From assembly GCA_014649155.1 (NCBI GenBank), contig BMSM01000008.1, positions 240,922 to 304,921 on the forward strand: a stretch of 64,000 nucleotides of DNA. The letters run 5' to 3'. The position numbers were made by a program, and so were the translations under genes. The stretch's first letter is position 1; the number at the start of each line of letters is the position of its first letter. This document shows positions 17,957-26,743 of the stretch, in pieces. This DNA comes from Streptomyces griseoviridis (GTDB taxonomy: Bacteria > Actinomycetota > Actinomycetes > Streptomycetales > Streptomycetaceae). The notes beneath the pieces are model-generated. The model made no database searches and was not told the origin of the DNA. It saw nothing but the letters and a program-made list of their open reading frames with translations.

Positions 17957-19128
17957 CCACGACCGACATGAGGGAGGCCCGGTCCGAGGACGCCGTCGGC
18001 ACGGACGAGGGGTTGCTCCGACAGATCGCCAGCGCCCTGGCGTGCCTGTCCCGGCAGCGGACCGTACCCAACCCGGTCTACCCGGCGAAGGTGCAGAACG
18101 CGTACAACCGCCTCGTCCTGCACTGCCTGCGCCGGGGCGAGGAACCGCCGGGCAGCGTGCCGCAGATGGTCCGCTGGGCTGGTGAACGGCCGCTGATCGA
18201 GTGGCCGTTGGAGCTGCCGCCCGACAACTTTCCCGGAGCGGCCCTGCTCGTCGATCCGGAGACCCGGCTGCCGCACCAGCTCTGTCTGGAGTGGGAGGTG
18301 AGCGCGGCCGACCCGGCGGCCGAGCTCTTCGAGAACGAACGCATCCGGGAAGCACTCGCCGTGTGCCGTGCGGCCAAGGCCCCGCAGGCCTACACCGCGT
18401 TCCGGGCCCTGCTCACCTCCAGGCCCGTGCTGACCGGCGCCGAGCTGGCACTGCTCGGCGGCGATCCCGACTGCGGAATGCTGCTGCACGACGTGATCAA
18501 GCGCTGCTACGAGCCTGTGCCCGCCTCCTATCTGAGGCGCGGCACGTACCGGCAGTGCGCTCGCTGCCGCTGCCTCATGGTGCCGCTGCTGCACGGCAGC
18601 CACCGCTGCGAACTGGACCGGTGCCGCCGCGACGGCACATCGGACGAAGGCACGCCGCTTCGTGCCGACAAAGGCGGGGTCTTCCAGCTCAGCCGCCCCC
18701 TGCGGATGTTCATCACCAGCCCCGGGCTCGCGGAGACCGATCTACAAGCCGCCCTGGAGAAGAAGTTCGCCATCACCGCCGAGATGTGGCCCAACTACGA
18801 CGCGTACGACCTGCGCGTCCCCCTGTCTGAGCGACGGCACTGGGCGGTGGACGTCAAGGACCGGGTGAACCCCGTTCTCCTGGCGCGCTCCCTCACGCCG
18901 TTCAGGAACGAGCCGCCGTACGACCGTGCATTCCTCGTCGTGCCCCGCTACCGCTTCCGCGACAACGAGTCGTATGGGCGGCAGTTCCGCCGAAACCTGC
19001 CGGAGGACCTGGCCGATCGGGTCACCCTGTTGGACGACCAGGCCTTCCTGCGGCTGGTCGCCGATGAGATCTCCACCCCGCGTGACAAGGCGGGGGACCC
19101 GCGTACCGAAGGAGGACGCCGTGCGTGA
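17953..19128 (+). CDS. pPIWI-RE-associated restriction endonuclease-like protein
   Basis: A 391-residue protein starting at GTG 17953 inside the upstream stop overlap. The N-terminal 170 residues form a helical domain of unknown role. A cysteine cluster at about 202-224 (CARCRC, HRCELDRC) looks like a zinc finger. The C-terminal domain fits PD-(D/E)XK: MWPNYDAYDLRV with D286, then HWAVDVKDR with D300-x-K302. Proteins of this design accompany pPIWI-RE and DinG-like helicases in the three-gene systems described by Burroughs, Iyer and Aravind. It is probably the DNA-cleaving subunit. Its stop lies just inside the helicase start. Confidence 0.85.
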   Translation: MTTTDMREARSEDAVGTDEGLLRQIASALACLSRQRTVPNPVYPAKVQNAYNRLVLHCLRRGEEPPGSVPQMVRWAGERPLIEWPLELPPDNFPGAALLVDPETRLPHQLCLEWEVSAADPAAELFENERIREALAVCRAAKAPQAYTAFRALLTSRPVLTGAELALLGGDPDCGMLLHDVIKRCYEPVPASYLRRGTYRQCARCRCLMVPLLHGSHRCELDRCRRDGTSDEGTPLRADKGGVFQLSRPLRMFITSPGLAETDLQAALEKKFAITAEMWPNYDAYDLRVPLSERRHWAVDVKDRVNPVLLARSLTPFRNEPPYDRAFLVVPRYRFRDNESYGRQFRRNLPEDLADRVTLLDDQAFLRLVADEISTPRDKAGDPRTEGGRRA

Positions 19129-22100
19129 CCGTAGGGGATGGCACCGGCGCTGCTCGCCGCAGCAGCTCACCGAGGTGTGGCCGGCGAACCTCGGCAGCTT
19201 CCGCCCCGGCGACCTTCTCGACGTCGAACTGGGCCTGTATCTCTTGCAGGACGTGACGCCCACCCGCACGGCCGCCGATGTCTGGCCGCTGTTGGGCGGT
19301 TACCCGTACAGCGAGGTGTTCGGAGACGTTCGCAGCGACGAACAGCGGCTTCGTGTTCTGCGCGCCCGCCACTATCTGTGGGACATGCGGCGACGGCACG
19401 CCTGGTCGGAGGCGCTGATCGACTACCTGAAGGTCCCCCAGCACCTGCGCGGATACGACATCGACGGACCCGGCTCCGTACCACGCCGTCGCGAGCCGTC
19501 GCGAGCCGCACGCCGTTTCGAGATCTTCGAAGAACTGCTCAGCACCGCTCCGCGGTTCGCGACGCGGTCCATTCCGTTCGCCGAGGAGGGAGAGCACACC
19601 TTCCGGGTGCAGGACCGTACCCACTCCGTGGTGTTCGACGAGGAACTGCTGACGGACACCCTGCCGCGCGCCCACGCGCTTGACGCACCACCGGCCGGGC
19701 GTGGAGAGCCCGTCGACGTCACCTGGGAAGAGCTCGAAAAGGCCGCCGACGAGATGGACGCCGTCGAGGCGACGGCACAGGGGCCGCGCAACGGCTGGGC
19801 CGGGCGGCTCCGGCGGGTGAAACTGCTCGTGCGCGACGCGGAACTCGGCCGCTTCACAGAACAGGAACGGCTGAGGATCGACCGGCTGCTGCACCTCGTG
19901 GGGATGGTGGGAGCTGGCAAGTCCACCCTCCGGGACATCCTGACCTACCACCTCGTGACCCGGACACCCCGCCGGGTCACCATCGTCGTCGGCGATGTGG
20001 CCGAGACGCTCGCCGTGGTGGAGCAGTTCGACCGGCTCGGTGTGCGGGCGGCGCCGATCCTCGGGCACTCCACCAGGGAGCGCAACATCAACCGGCTGCA
20101 CCGCCGCACTGCCACGGCCGGCGCCGCCACCATGCTCGGGCACGACCACGCGGGCTTCGCCTACCTCAGCAGCGCCTGCCCCGTCGACGTGCTGCGCGGC
20201 TTGGAGGCCCGCCGCCCGCTCGGCGTCCGTGAAGCACCGTGCATCACGCTGTATACCGTCCCCGAGCAGGAGACCACGGACGGCGATCCCCTCCTCGACG
20301 AGGAGCACAGCACGCAGCGTGACGCACAAGGCCCGAAGCCGCAGCGGAGACTGTGCCCGTTGTGGAACCGCTGTCCGCGCCACCGCGGGGCTCGTGATCT
20401 GGTCGACGCACAGGTGTGGGTCGCCACCCCGGCCGGTCTCGTGCACAGCTCCGTCCCACTGCACCAGCACCAGGAACAGCTCCGGTACCTCGAACTCGCG
20501 TGCCGACTCAGCGACCTGATCATCGTCGACGAGGCCGACCGGGTGCAGATGCAGCTCGACACGGCCTTCGCGCCGGCCAGCACTCTGGTGGGCAAGGCCC
20601 CGAACTCCTGGTTCGACGAGGTCGCCGTCCACAAGTTCCAGCAGATGGCCCGGGATGGCCGGCTCCAGCTGTCCGCCCGTGACGTCGACGACTGGACCAA
20701 CGCCGTCAACACGGTCAGCGCCGCCACCGACCGCCTCTTCGCCCTGCTCGTCAAGGACGACAAGCTCAGGCGATGGATCAGCGTCGACTACTTCAGTGCC
20801 TTCACCCTCCACAACCTGCTGCTGGACAGCTGGTTCCCGGGGCGGAAGGAGGGCGAACGCCCGCCTGCGGCGGCCCGGACGCTGGACGGTGCGCTCGGCC
20901 GGTTCCGCGACGACCCGCTGCACGAGCAGCAGAGCACGGGAGACGACGATGAAGTGACACCCTTGGTGAACACCTTCGTCCACCTCGCCCTGGAACTCCT
21001 GCACGCGCCCCAGGGAGCACGGACGCGTGAGAGGCTGCGCGACACCCTCACCGACATCGTCGGAGACGACAGCAAGGTGCTCGCGGACGCCGACCTCCAG
21101 GCCCGGCGCTTCGAGTTCACCCTGCTCCTTTCCGCTCTGCACAGCCGTCTCGACTTCATGACCACGCTGTGGCCGCGCGTCGAGGCCGCCCTCAATCTCG
21201 AGAGCGCCTCGAACGTGCTCTCCCGCAGGCCCCCCAAGGACTACGAGGCGGTCATCCCCGAGTCGCCCATGGGTAACGTGCTCGGCTTCCAGTTCCGCCA
21301 CGACGACCGTGAGCGCGATGGTGACCGCAGCGGTGAACTCCGCTTCTTCCACTGCAACGGCGTGGGCCGCGAACTGCTCATGCGGCTCGGTGACCTGTGC
21401 GCCGTGGACGGCCGCCCGGGCCCGCACGTCCTGCTCATGTCCGCAACGAGCTGGGCGGGCACGTCGAGCAGGTACCACGTGCACGCCGACGTCGGTGCCG
21501 TTCTGCGTCCTCACGACGAGGAAGTCGAAGCCGTCCTGGGCAGCGAGTTCCGCAAGGAGTTCTTGTACTGGCCCGGAAACGACCGGCCCAAGCCGCTGCG
21601 CCTGTCCGGCTGCGACCCCGAAGAACGGCCCCAGGCCCTTCTGCACATGCTGCACCAGCTCGCGGTGCCCGACCGGAGTCTGCCCGACGCCGAGAGCATG
21701 CTGGACGCCGAGCTGAAGGAGATCGACGATCCGGACCGCCGCCGCATCCTGTTGCTCGTCGGCAGCTACGACGAGGCACGTCGGGCCGCCGAGTACCTCA
21801 ACCAGATCCCCGAGTGGAACGGCCGCGTCACCCGACTGGTGTCCGACGACGCGGACTCCGACACCGCCTGGACCCGGCTGCCGGAGGACGCCGCCGCACG
21901 GACGCTGCCCCGCGGTGACGTGAAGGCTTTCCCTTCGGTCGGCGGCGACATTCTCGTCGCGCCGCTGCTCGCTGTGGAGCGGGGACACAACATCGTCCTG
22001 CGCGATGGCAAGGCGGCCATCGGCACGGTCTACTTCCTGGCACGCCCACACCCTCGGCCCGACGACATCGCGCTCGCCATCCAGTCCATCAACGACTGGG

Positions 22101-22555
22101 CCGTACGCCAACTCCGGGATGCTGACGGATCCTTCCGGCAGAACGCGCTCGCCGCCGCCACCCCCGACCAGGCGGCTGTGGCGTTCCGCAGCCGCGCACG
22201 CCGTCAGTGGAACCGCTTCCTCACCCGGCGGCTGGCCTGGTCCAGCCTGCGGGACGAGGAGAAGACGGCGTTCACCTGGGACCAGCTCGTCGTCATGTGG
22301 CAGGTCATCGGTCGTCTGGTGCGCGGCGGCGTGCCGGCCCGGGTGGTCTTCGTCGACGCGGCTTTCTCTCCCAGAGAAGCCGGATTCCAGGACACGGACA
22401 CCCCAGACACCAGCCTACTGGCGAGCATGCGTGAGGTGCTCGCCCCCTTCTTCGAGGACGGGAACACGGCGGAGCGGCACCTTGCCCCGATCGACAAGTC
22501 CCTGGTCCGTGAGCTGTACGAACCGCTCTACCGCGCCCTGGTGGACATGGGCTGA
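19121..22555 (+). CDS. DinG-like Fe-S helicase of the pPIWI-RE system
   Basis: A 1144-residue protein from GTG 19121, chosen because of the GAAGGAGG ribosome site at 19108-19115. Residues 1-240 match the accessory domain typical of these helicases (the pPIWI_RE_Z type, by gist). Walker A GMVGAGKST is at about 261-269. Four cysteines between the boxes (SSACP, APCIT, RRLCP, NRCPR) fit the XPD/DinG Fe-S domain. The DEAD box IIVDEAD is at about 466-472, and motif VI WQVIGRLVRGG is near the end. It is probably a DNA unwinding or translocating motor. It lies 84 bases ahead of the pPIWI-RE gene. Confidence 0.88.
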   Translation: MRDRRGWHRRCSPQQLTEVWPANLGSFRPGDLLDVELGLYLLQDVTPTRTAADVWPLLGGYPYSEVFGDVRSDEQRLRVLRARHYLWDMRRRHAWSEALIDYLKVPQHLRGYDIDGPGSVPRRREPSRAARRFEIFEELLSTAPRFATRSIPFAEEGEHTFRVQDRTHSVVFDEELLTDTLPRAHALDAPPAGRGEPVDVTWEELEKAADEMDAVEATAQGPRNGWAGRLRRVKLLVRDAELGRFTEQERLRIDRLLHLVGMVGAGKSTLRDILTYHLVTRTPRRVTIVVGDVAETLAVVEQFDRLGVRAAPILGHSTRERNINRLHRRTATAGAATMLGHDHAGFAYLSSACPVDVLRGLEARRPLGVREAPCITLYTVPEQETTDGDPLLDEEHSTQRDAQGPKPQRRLCPLWNRCPRHRGARDLVDAQVWVATPAGLVHSSVPLHQHQEQLRYLELACRLSDLIIVDEADRVQMQLDTAFAPASTLVGKAPNSWFDEVAVHKFQQMARDGRLQLSARDVDDWTNAVNTVSAATDRLFALLVKDDKLRRWISVDYFSAFTLHNLLLDSWFPGRKEGERPPAAARTLDGALGRFRDDPLHEQQSTGDDDEVTPLVNTFVHLALELLHAPQGARTRERLRDTLTDIVGDDSKVLADADLQARRFEFTLLLSALHSRLDFMTTLWPRVEAALNLESASNVLSRRPPKDYEAVIPESPMGNVLGFQFRHDDRERDGDRSGELRFFHCNGVGRELLMRLGDLCAVDGRPGPHVLLMSATSWAGTSSRYHVHADVGAVLRPHDEEVEAVLGSEFRKEFLYWPGNDRPKPLRLSGCDPEERPQALLHMLHQLAVPDRSLPDAESMLDAELKEIDDPDRRRILLLVGSYDEARRAAEYLNQIPEWNGRVTRLVSDDADSDTAWTRLPEDAAARTLPRGDVKAFPSVGGDILVAPLLAVERGHNIVLRDGKAAIGTVYFLARPHPRPDDIALAIQSINDWAVRQLRDADGSFRQNALAAATPDQAAVAFRSRARRQWNRFLTRRLAWSSLRDEEKTAFTWDQLVVMWQVIGRLVRGGVPARVVFVDAAFSPREAGFQDTDTPDTSLLASMREVLAPFFEDGNTAERHLAPIDKSLVRELYEPLYRALVDMG

Positions 22556-22639
22556 CGGCATCCGTCACCACACCGCACCCCCGACGTGTTCGCGTCGCGT
22601 CCGAAGACTTAACGCCTTGCTTCGAGGAGAACCGACACC

Positions 22640-25510
22640 ATGGCCTACCAGTACAACCGTCCGGCGGCGTACCTGCCCGACCCGGCACGGGGACCCTTCG
22701 TCTTCCCGATGCACACGCTCTCCCTGCCCGCCCACTGGGAGGAACCACTCCTGCGCCTTTACCACGGCGGAATGACAGAGGGGCAGGCCGAGCGACGGCG
22801 CCGCGTACCCACAGCGGCTGTCAACCAGCTGATGCGCGCCACCGCGCCGGACATCGTCACGGTCGACTCCACGGCACGGTTCGGTTCGGAGAACCCCTGG
22901 CTGTACTGCCAGGACGCGTACCCGATGGCGGTGACGAACCTCTACATCGCCACCTGGCTCAGGAGCCTCCCGCGCGATGCCGGCGATCCCGAGACCGCGG
23001 CCCTGCTGATGAACTGCTTTCGTGACCTCGACACCGCGGCTCTCAGCTGGCGGCCCGGCAGGGTCGACCTCCTCGAGCAGAAGGTGTCGCCCGGAGGAAC
23101 CGCTCTGCCCGCGCCCCACGTGTACCGGTTGCTTCCCGACGTCCTCGCCGAAAGGATCACGCGCCAGGGACCGTACGAACACCACGGGCAGCAGCTGTCG
23201 TTCCGACAGGTCGCCAGCCGCACGGGGGCCAGGGGGCAGGGAAGCGGGGGCGCCGAGCTGATGTCGAACGTGATCGAGTACGTAACCGGGCGGCGTGGTG
23301 GCGGCGACGGCAAGCCGGCCTACTACGCGGCGACCCTCCGCATCACCGTGCGCACCGTTCCCTTCTCACCCGTCCCGCGCGTCCACGTGGCTGCCGGCGT
23401 ACGTCGGTTCGTCACCGGCAAGGTCTACATGCCGTACGGCAAGGGCGTGTCCGCGTACCTGCTCCCGGACGACTCCCTCGTCCACGATGGCCCGCAGTCG
23501 CAGCGTTTCGCCGTCGCCATGCTGGAGTGGAAGAACGGCACCACGGACTGGCGTCAGGGCGGAGCAGAAGGAATGCTCGCCGGGATCAGCGCACTCGACG
23601 CACTGCCGTCCCCGGACCGGCTGGTGAAGGAGGCCGACCACTGGATCCACGGCCGGGACGGCATCCGGATCGCGATCGGGCACCAGGTGGCCATGGGCAG
23701 GCATACGATCGGCACCGGAGTGATGCCCAGTGAACGCCGACGGCTGATCGAGTGGGCGGAGCAGGCGATCGCTCCCGAGTTCGTCTCCGTTCCGAAGCTC
23801 GAGCGAAGTGCGTACGCGCGGCCGCCCAAGAAGCAGCTCAAGAAGCTGCCGTCCATTCCCAAGAACATGGAAGAGAAGGATCCCGAAGAGCGCGCGGTCA
23901 TCCTGGACCAGCGTGAGCTGAACGCAGCCCACAACGCGCAGGTTCTGCGGGCAGGACTGGCCGAAGCCCTCGAAGGGGAAGACCTCACCGCGGTCGTGCT
24001 CCACCAGAACGATGCCATCCGCGATCAGATGATCGCAGCGGCGGAGACGGGGCTGGGGCTGTCTGGGCATCGGCGGGAGCAGGGTCCCGATACCTGGGTG
24101 TGGGAGGCGGAGGAGCTGACCGTCCGGCTGCACGCGCGGCCCCTGGGCGCTCTCGGCGCACCGCTGGGAGGCGACAGCGTGCCGCGCCGGGGGCAGGAGC
24201 ACGACAAGGCCATCGAGGAGCGCCGTATCGGTGTCGCGCGGGCCATGGCCGCCTTGCGGGAAGCCGTACCCGGGGTGCGGCTGGCCTTCGTGGAGCTCGA
24301 CGGGCAGGATGCCTTCCGCCACGCCAAGCGACGGACCGACCCCAAGCACGCGATCCGCCTCGGCTGCGCGGACGCAGGCCTGGTGACCCAGTTCATCCGT
24401 CCACCAGACCCGGATGCGGAGACGGAGGAGGCTCTCGCCGATGCTGGTCTGCGTGCCGCCGCGGCCTGGTCGGACGGCCTGCGCCAGACCGGTATGCGGC
24501 TGGTGCCCCAGCACACGCTCGGTGACACGCTCATCCCCGCGAACCTGAACCAGGTGGCCTTCCACCTCGTGGAACGCCGCCTTGACGGGCCCACAGGCAA
24601 GCAGCAGTTCACGCCGATCGCGGTGCTCATCCGACCGGGCGCGAAATGCGTGCTGGGCAAGTCGGCCGACATGCACGCATGGGTGCCGTACCCCGAACTC
24701 CTCAAGTCTTTGACGGGAAGGGTCGAAGGCAAGAAGAACAGCGCGGAGCAGTCGGCCCTCATGGCGGCCTTCGTCAAGAAGACTCTCGCGCAGCTGCGCA
24801 GTACCCCGACGCTCGTTCTGACCCACGCCCAGGACGTCCGGAAGCGCTGGCCATGGCTGAGGAACGACGGGCTGGAACGGGACAGGCTCGGCCTCGACGG
24901 GGGTCCCGTTCAGCGGATCGGTCTGTACGGCAAGCAGCTTCGTATCGTTCGGATCGCCGATGGCAGCCGGGACGAAACGGCACAGTGCTGGGCCGAGGCG
25001 GAGGAACGCTCTCCCAAGTTGGAGGGCCAGCAGCGTGGGGGCATCGCGATGGGGCTGTGGCGGCCCGGAGTGCGGGGTGACTCGGACCGCGTCTTCTACA
25101 GCACGACCGGCAAGTCCGGCTCGCAGCCAAATCTCACCAACGACGACGCCAAACTTACTCCGCACACCAACGCCTCGGGCAACAACGCCTACCGGCCGAC
25201 GGCGAACGCCTGGAATCCGGACCTCCTCGAACTGACCGTTGCGTGCCTTCAGCCCGGTGACGATGCGGAGGCATGGGCCGCATTCGTCCACCAGCAGCGT
25301 TTCAGCGAGGACTACCGTGCTGGTCGCGAGGGGTTGGCTCTGCCCTTGATCCTCCATCTCGCGCGACTCGCGGACGATTACGCTTTGCCTCACGAGATCG
25401 AGGAGGCTTTGGACCCGACGGAGCCCCAGGCTGCGGCCGCGCCGGACGACGCTCTGTCGGGCCAGCTGGCCTTCGACTTCGACCTCGATGACGGAGATGA
25501 CGACGAATGA
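22640..25510 (+). CDS. pPIWI-RE family Argonaute-like protein
   Basis: A 956-residue protein starting at ATG 22640 with ribosome site CGAGGAGA. There is an N-terminal module (about 1-330) and no recognisable PAZ. The MID-like region at about 540-600 has the diagnostic RRTDPKHAIRLG and GLVTQFIRP. The PIWI/RNase H-fold region runs from about 655 (TPIAVLIRP) to about 930. R852 (YRPTA) and E864 (NPDLLELT) are candidates for the Arg and Glu that give the family its name. The family is a prokaryotic PIWI clade linked to DinG-like helicases and REases and is proposed to act against invading nucleic acid, probably RNA- or DNA-guided. It ends the four-gene operon and is followed by a strong terminator. 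Confidence 0.87.
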   Translation: MAYQYNRPAAYLPDPARGPFVFPMHTLSLPAHWEEPLLRLYHGGMTEGQAERRRRVPTAAVNQLMRATAPDIVTVDSTARFGSENPWLYCQDAYPMAVTNLYIATWLRSLPRDAGDPETAALLMNCFRDLDTAALSWRPGRVDLLEQKVSPGGTALPAPHVYRLLPDVLAERITRQGPYEHHGQQLSFRQVASRTGARGQGSGGAELMSNVIEYVTGRRGGGDGKPAYYAATLRITVRTVPFSPVPRVHVAAGVRRFVTGKVYMPYGKGVSAYLLPDDSLVHDGPQSQRFAVAMLEWKNGTTDWRQGGAEGMLAGISALDALPSPDRLVKEADHWIHGRDGIRIAIGHQVAMGRHTIGTGVMPSERRRLIEWAEQAIAPEFVSVPKLERSAYARPPKKQLKKLPSIPKNMEEKDPEERAVILDQRELNAAHNAQVLRAGLAEALEGEDLTAVVLHQNDAIRDQMIAAAETGLGLSGHRREQGPDTWVWEAEELTVRLHARPLGALGAPLGGDSVPRRGQEHDKAIEERRIGVARAMAALREAVPGVRLAFVELDGQDAFRHAKRRTDPKHAIRLGCADAGLVTQFIRPPDPDAETEEALADAGLRAAAAWSDGLRQTGMRLVPQHTLGDTLIPANLNQVAFHLVERRLDGPTGKQQFTPIAVLIRPGAKCVLGKSADMHAWVPYPELLKSLTGRVEGKKNSAEQSALMAAFVKKTLAQLRSTPTLVLTHAQDVRKRWPWLRNDGLERDRLGLDGGPVQRIGLYGKQLRIVRIADGSRDETAQCWAEAEERSPKLEGQQRGGIAMGLWRPGVRGDSDRVFYSTTGKSGSQPNLTNDDAKLTPHTNASGNNAYRPTANAWNPDLLELTVACLQPGDDAEAWAAFVHQQRFSEDYRAGREGLALPLILHLARLADDYALPHEIEEALDPTEPQAAAAPDDALSGQLAFDFDLDDGDDDE

Positions 25511-25515
25511 AGCTT

Positions 25516-25561
25516 CCCGCTGAGGAGTCGAGGGAGTCTCACCCCTCGTCTCCTCAGCGGG
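25516..25561 (+). terminator. Strong terminator after the pPIWI-RE operon
   Basis: Arms 25516-25534 and 25543-25561 pair over 19 positions with one T-T mismatch around an 8-base loop. The outer arms are CCCGCTGAGGAG and its complement. It starts 5 bases after the pPIWI-RE stop. Without a T tract it is a typical Streptomyces hairpin terminator. Confidence 0.85.
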
Positions 25562-25713
25562 TAAGGCCCCTACTACCTCAGGGGCGTAGGTGCGGGTTCA
25601 ATAAATGCATATGCATGCTCTCGGGGAGTGATCTTGCGGGCCGCGGGAACCTCAACATCAATTAGTCCTGTTGTGCCTGGTCAAGGGAACTCGTGAACGT
25701 CCCACCAGCAGAG
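25562..25713. other. AT-rich non-coding stretch with a 12-bp palindrome
   Basis: No gene is visible. The sequence becomes AT-rich (CAATAAATGCATATGCAT) and contains the palindrome ATGCATATGCAT at 25605-25616. It marks the junction between the defence island and the next small island. It could be a recombination remnant, a regulator site, or nothing specific. Confidence 0.4.
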
Positions 25714-25738
25714 ACCCCAGTTCACCTGGGGTTTTTCT
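25714..25738 (+). terminator. Intrinsic terminator with T tract, similar to one at 31408
   Basis: ACCCCAG and CTGGGGT pair around TTCAC, followed by a T run. The preceding CACCAGCAGAGACCCCAG closely resembles the sequence at 31399-31416, where it follows a tRNA 3' end. This suggests a duplicated tRNA-terminator flank. Confidence 0.6.
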
Positions 25739-25888
25739 GTGACGGACGACGACAAGCCAGCCGTGGCCCGTGCCCGGCACGCCAAGGGAGAGAGCGTCTC
25801 CGCCATCGCCAAGGCGCTGGGGATCTCCCGGGCAACCTTGTACCGGCACATCAGTGAGAGCGCCTGGGACAGGCGCACAGGGGCGCAG
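25739..25888 (+). pseudogene. Recombinase C-terminal HTH remnant
   Basis: Translation from GTG 25739 gives TDDDKPAVARARHA followed by KGESVSAIAKALGISRATLY, which is the C-terminal helix-turn-helix of serine resolvases/invertases. The catalytic domain is absent upstream. Beyond about 25865 the open frame merely runs antisense to the kinase gene. It is best read as a fragment left by a mobile element. The end coordinate is approximate. Confidence 0.55.
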
Positions 25889-26743
25889 TCAGGTGCTCAC
25901 CTCGGAGCGCACCGGGACGGGTGGGCGAACACCGGTGAGCGTTTCCGCGCGGGCAACGACCCGGGGTGCAAGGGCGGGGTACCAGCCACGGGCTACGGCT
26001 TGCAGCATCTCGGCCAGGGCCGCGAGTTCCCCGATTCGGCCGGCCGGGGTGTCGAGGGTCGGCGCGAACTCCCTGCGGATGCGGGCGGCTACGTCGGGAA
26101 CGAGCAGGCTGTTGGCGTGGAGGAGCCCGGCGTCATAGCCGAAGGGCACCAGGCCCCACCGTTCCCAGTCCAGCAGACAGAGGGGCGCAGCCGTGAGGTT
26201 GCCCCAGTGCAGGTCACCGTGACCGGTCACCCGCTCCACCGTGTCGGGGGCCGGGATGCCGAGGAACTGGGGGAAGGCCCGTTCAATCCACCCGTCTCGG
26301 ACAGTCGTCTTCACACCCTCCACTTCAGCGAGTAGGGCAAGGGCTTGGCGAAGGTCCGCCCACCACTCGTCAGGCAACCCCGGGTCGTGGTCAATGTCGG
26401 CCCGGTCCGGGGACACGATCGGCTGCGTCACGTAGTCGAGGACTTCCGCCTCGAAAGCCCACTCGCCGTCAGTCCAGTCGTGCACCTCGTACAGGCGGGG
26501 ACGGGGGACGCCGTCAGGCATCAGCTCGGAGGCGCCGACGATGCCCTCCCCCCGCTTCCTGCCCGCGTTCCTCTTCGCCGTCCGGCTCACCCGCAGCCAC
26601 CGGTCCCCCGCTCGGCGTCCGAGGGTGACACCGAGGAAGCCCCACGCCAGCGGCCCCGTGCAGGTGAGCCCGAGTTCCTGAGCCGCCCGGTCGTGGGCGG
26701 CCTCCATCAGGGCCTGTACCTCCTCATTCACTGGTGAGTTCAT
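25889..26743 (-). CDS. APH-like phosphotransferase (aminoglycoside/choline kinase fold)
   Basis: A 284-residue protein. The Brenner-type catalytic loop HGDLHWGNL is at about 178-186, and LLDWERWG follows as the metal-binding segment. These are the signatures of the APH/choline kinase superfamily. The N-terminal lobe is short, with no clear ATP-loop lysine by eye. The start at ATG 26743 lies 20 bases inside the aldo/keto reductase gene, and a nearby in-frame GTG is an alternative. It is the last gene of the JmjC-reductase-kinase operon. The substrate is unknown; it could be a small molecule or a peptide made by the neighbours, or it could give self-resistance. Confidence 0.75.
   Translation of the reverse strand: MNSPVNEEVQALMEAAHDRAAQELGLTCTGPLAWGFLGVTLGRRAGDRWLRVSRTAKRNAGRKRGEGIVGASELMPDGVPRPRLYEVHDWTDGEWAFEAEVLDYVTQPIVSPDRADIDHDPGLPDEWWADLRQALALLAEVEGVKTTVRDGWIERAFPQFLGIPAPDTVERVTGHGDLHWGNLTAAPLCLLDWERWGLVPFGYDAGLLHANSLLVPDVAARIRREFAPTLDTPAGRIGELAALAEMLQAVARGWYPALAPRVVARAETLTGVRPPVPVRSEVST

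Noticed and set aside
19022..25393. Long minus-strand open frames opposite the DinG-like helicase and pPIWI-RE genes
   Set aside because: No family motifs and no ribosome sites; the plus strand has Walker boxes, Fe-S cysteines and MID/PIWI motifs.
25739..26335. A full 198-residue plus-strand gene
   Set aside because: Only the first about 42 codons look like a recombinase HTH; the rest is antisense to the APH-like gene, whose kinase motifs are clear.
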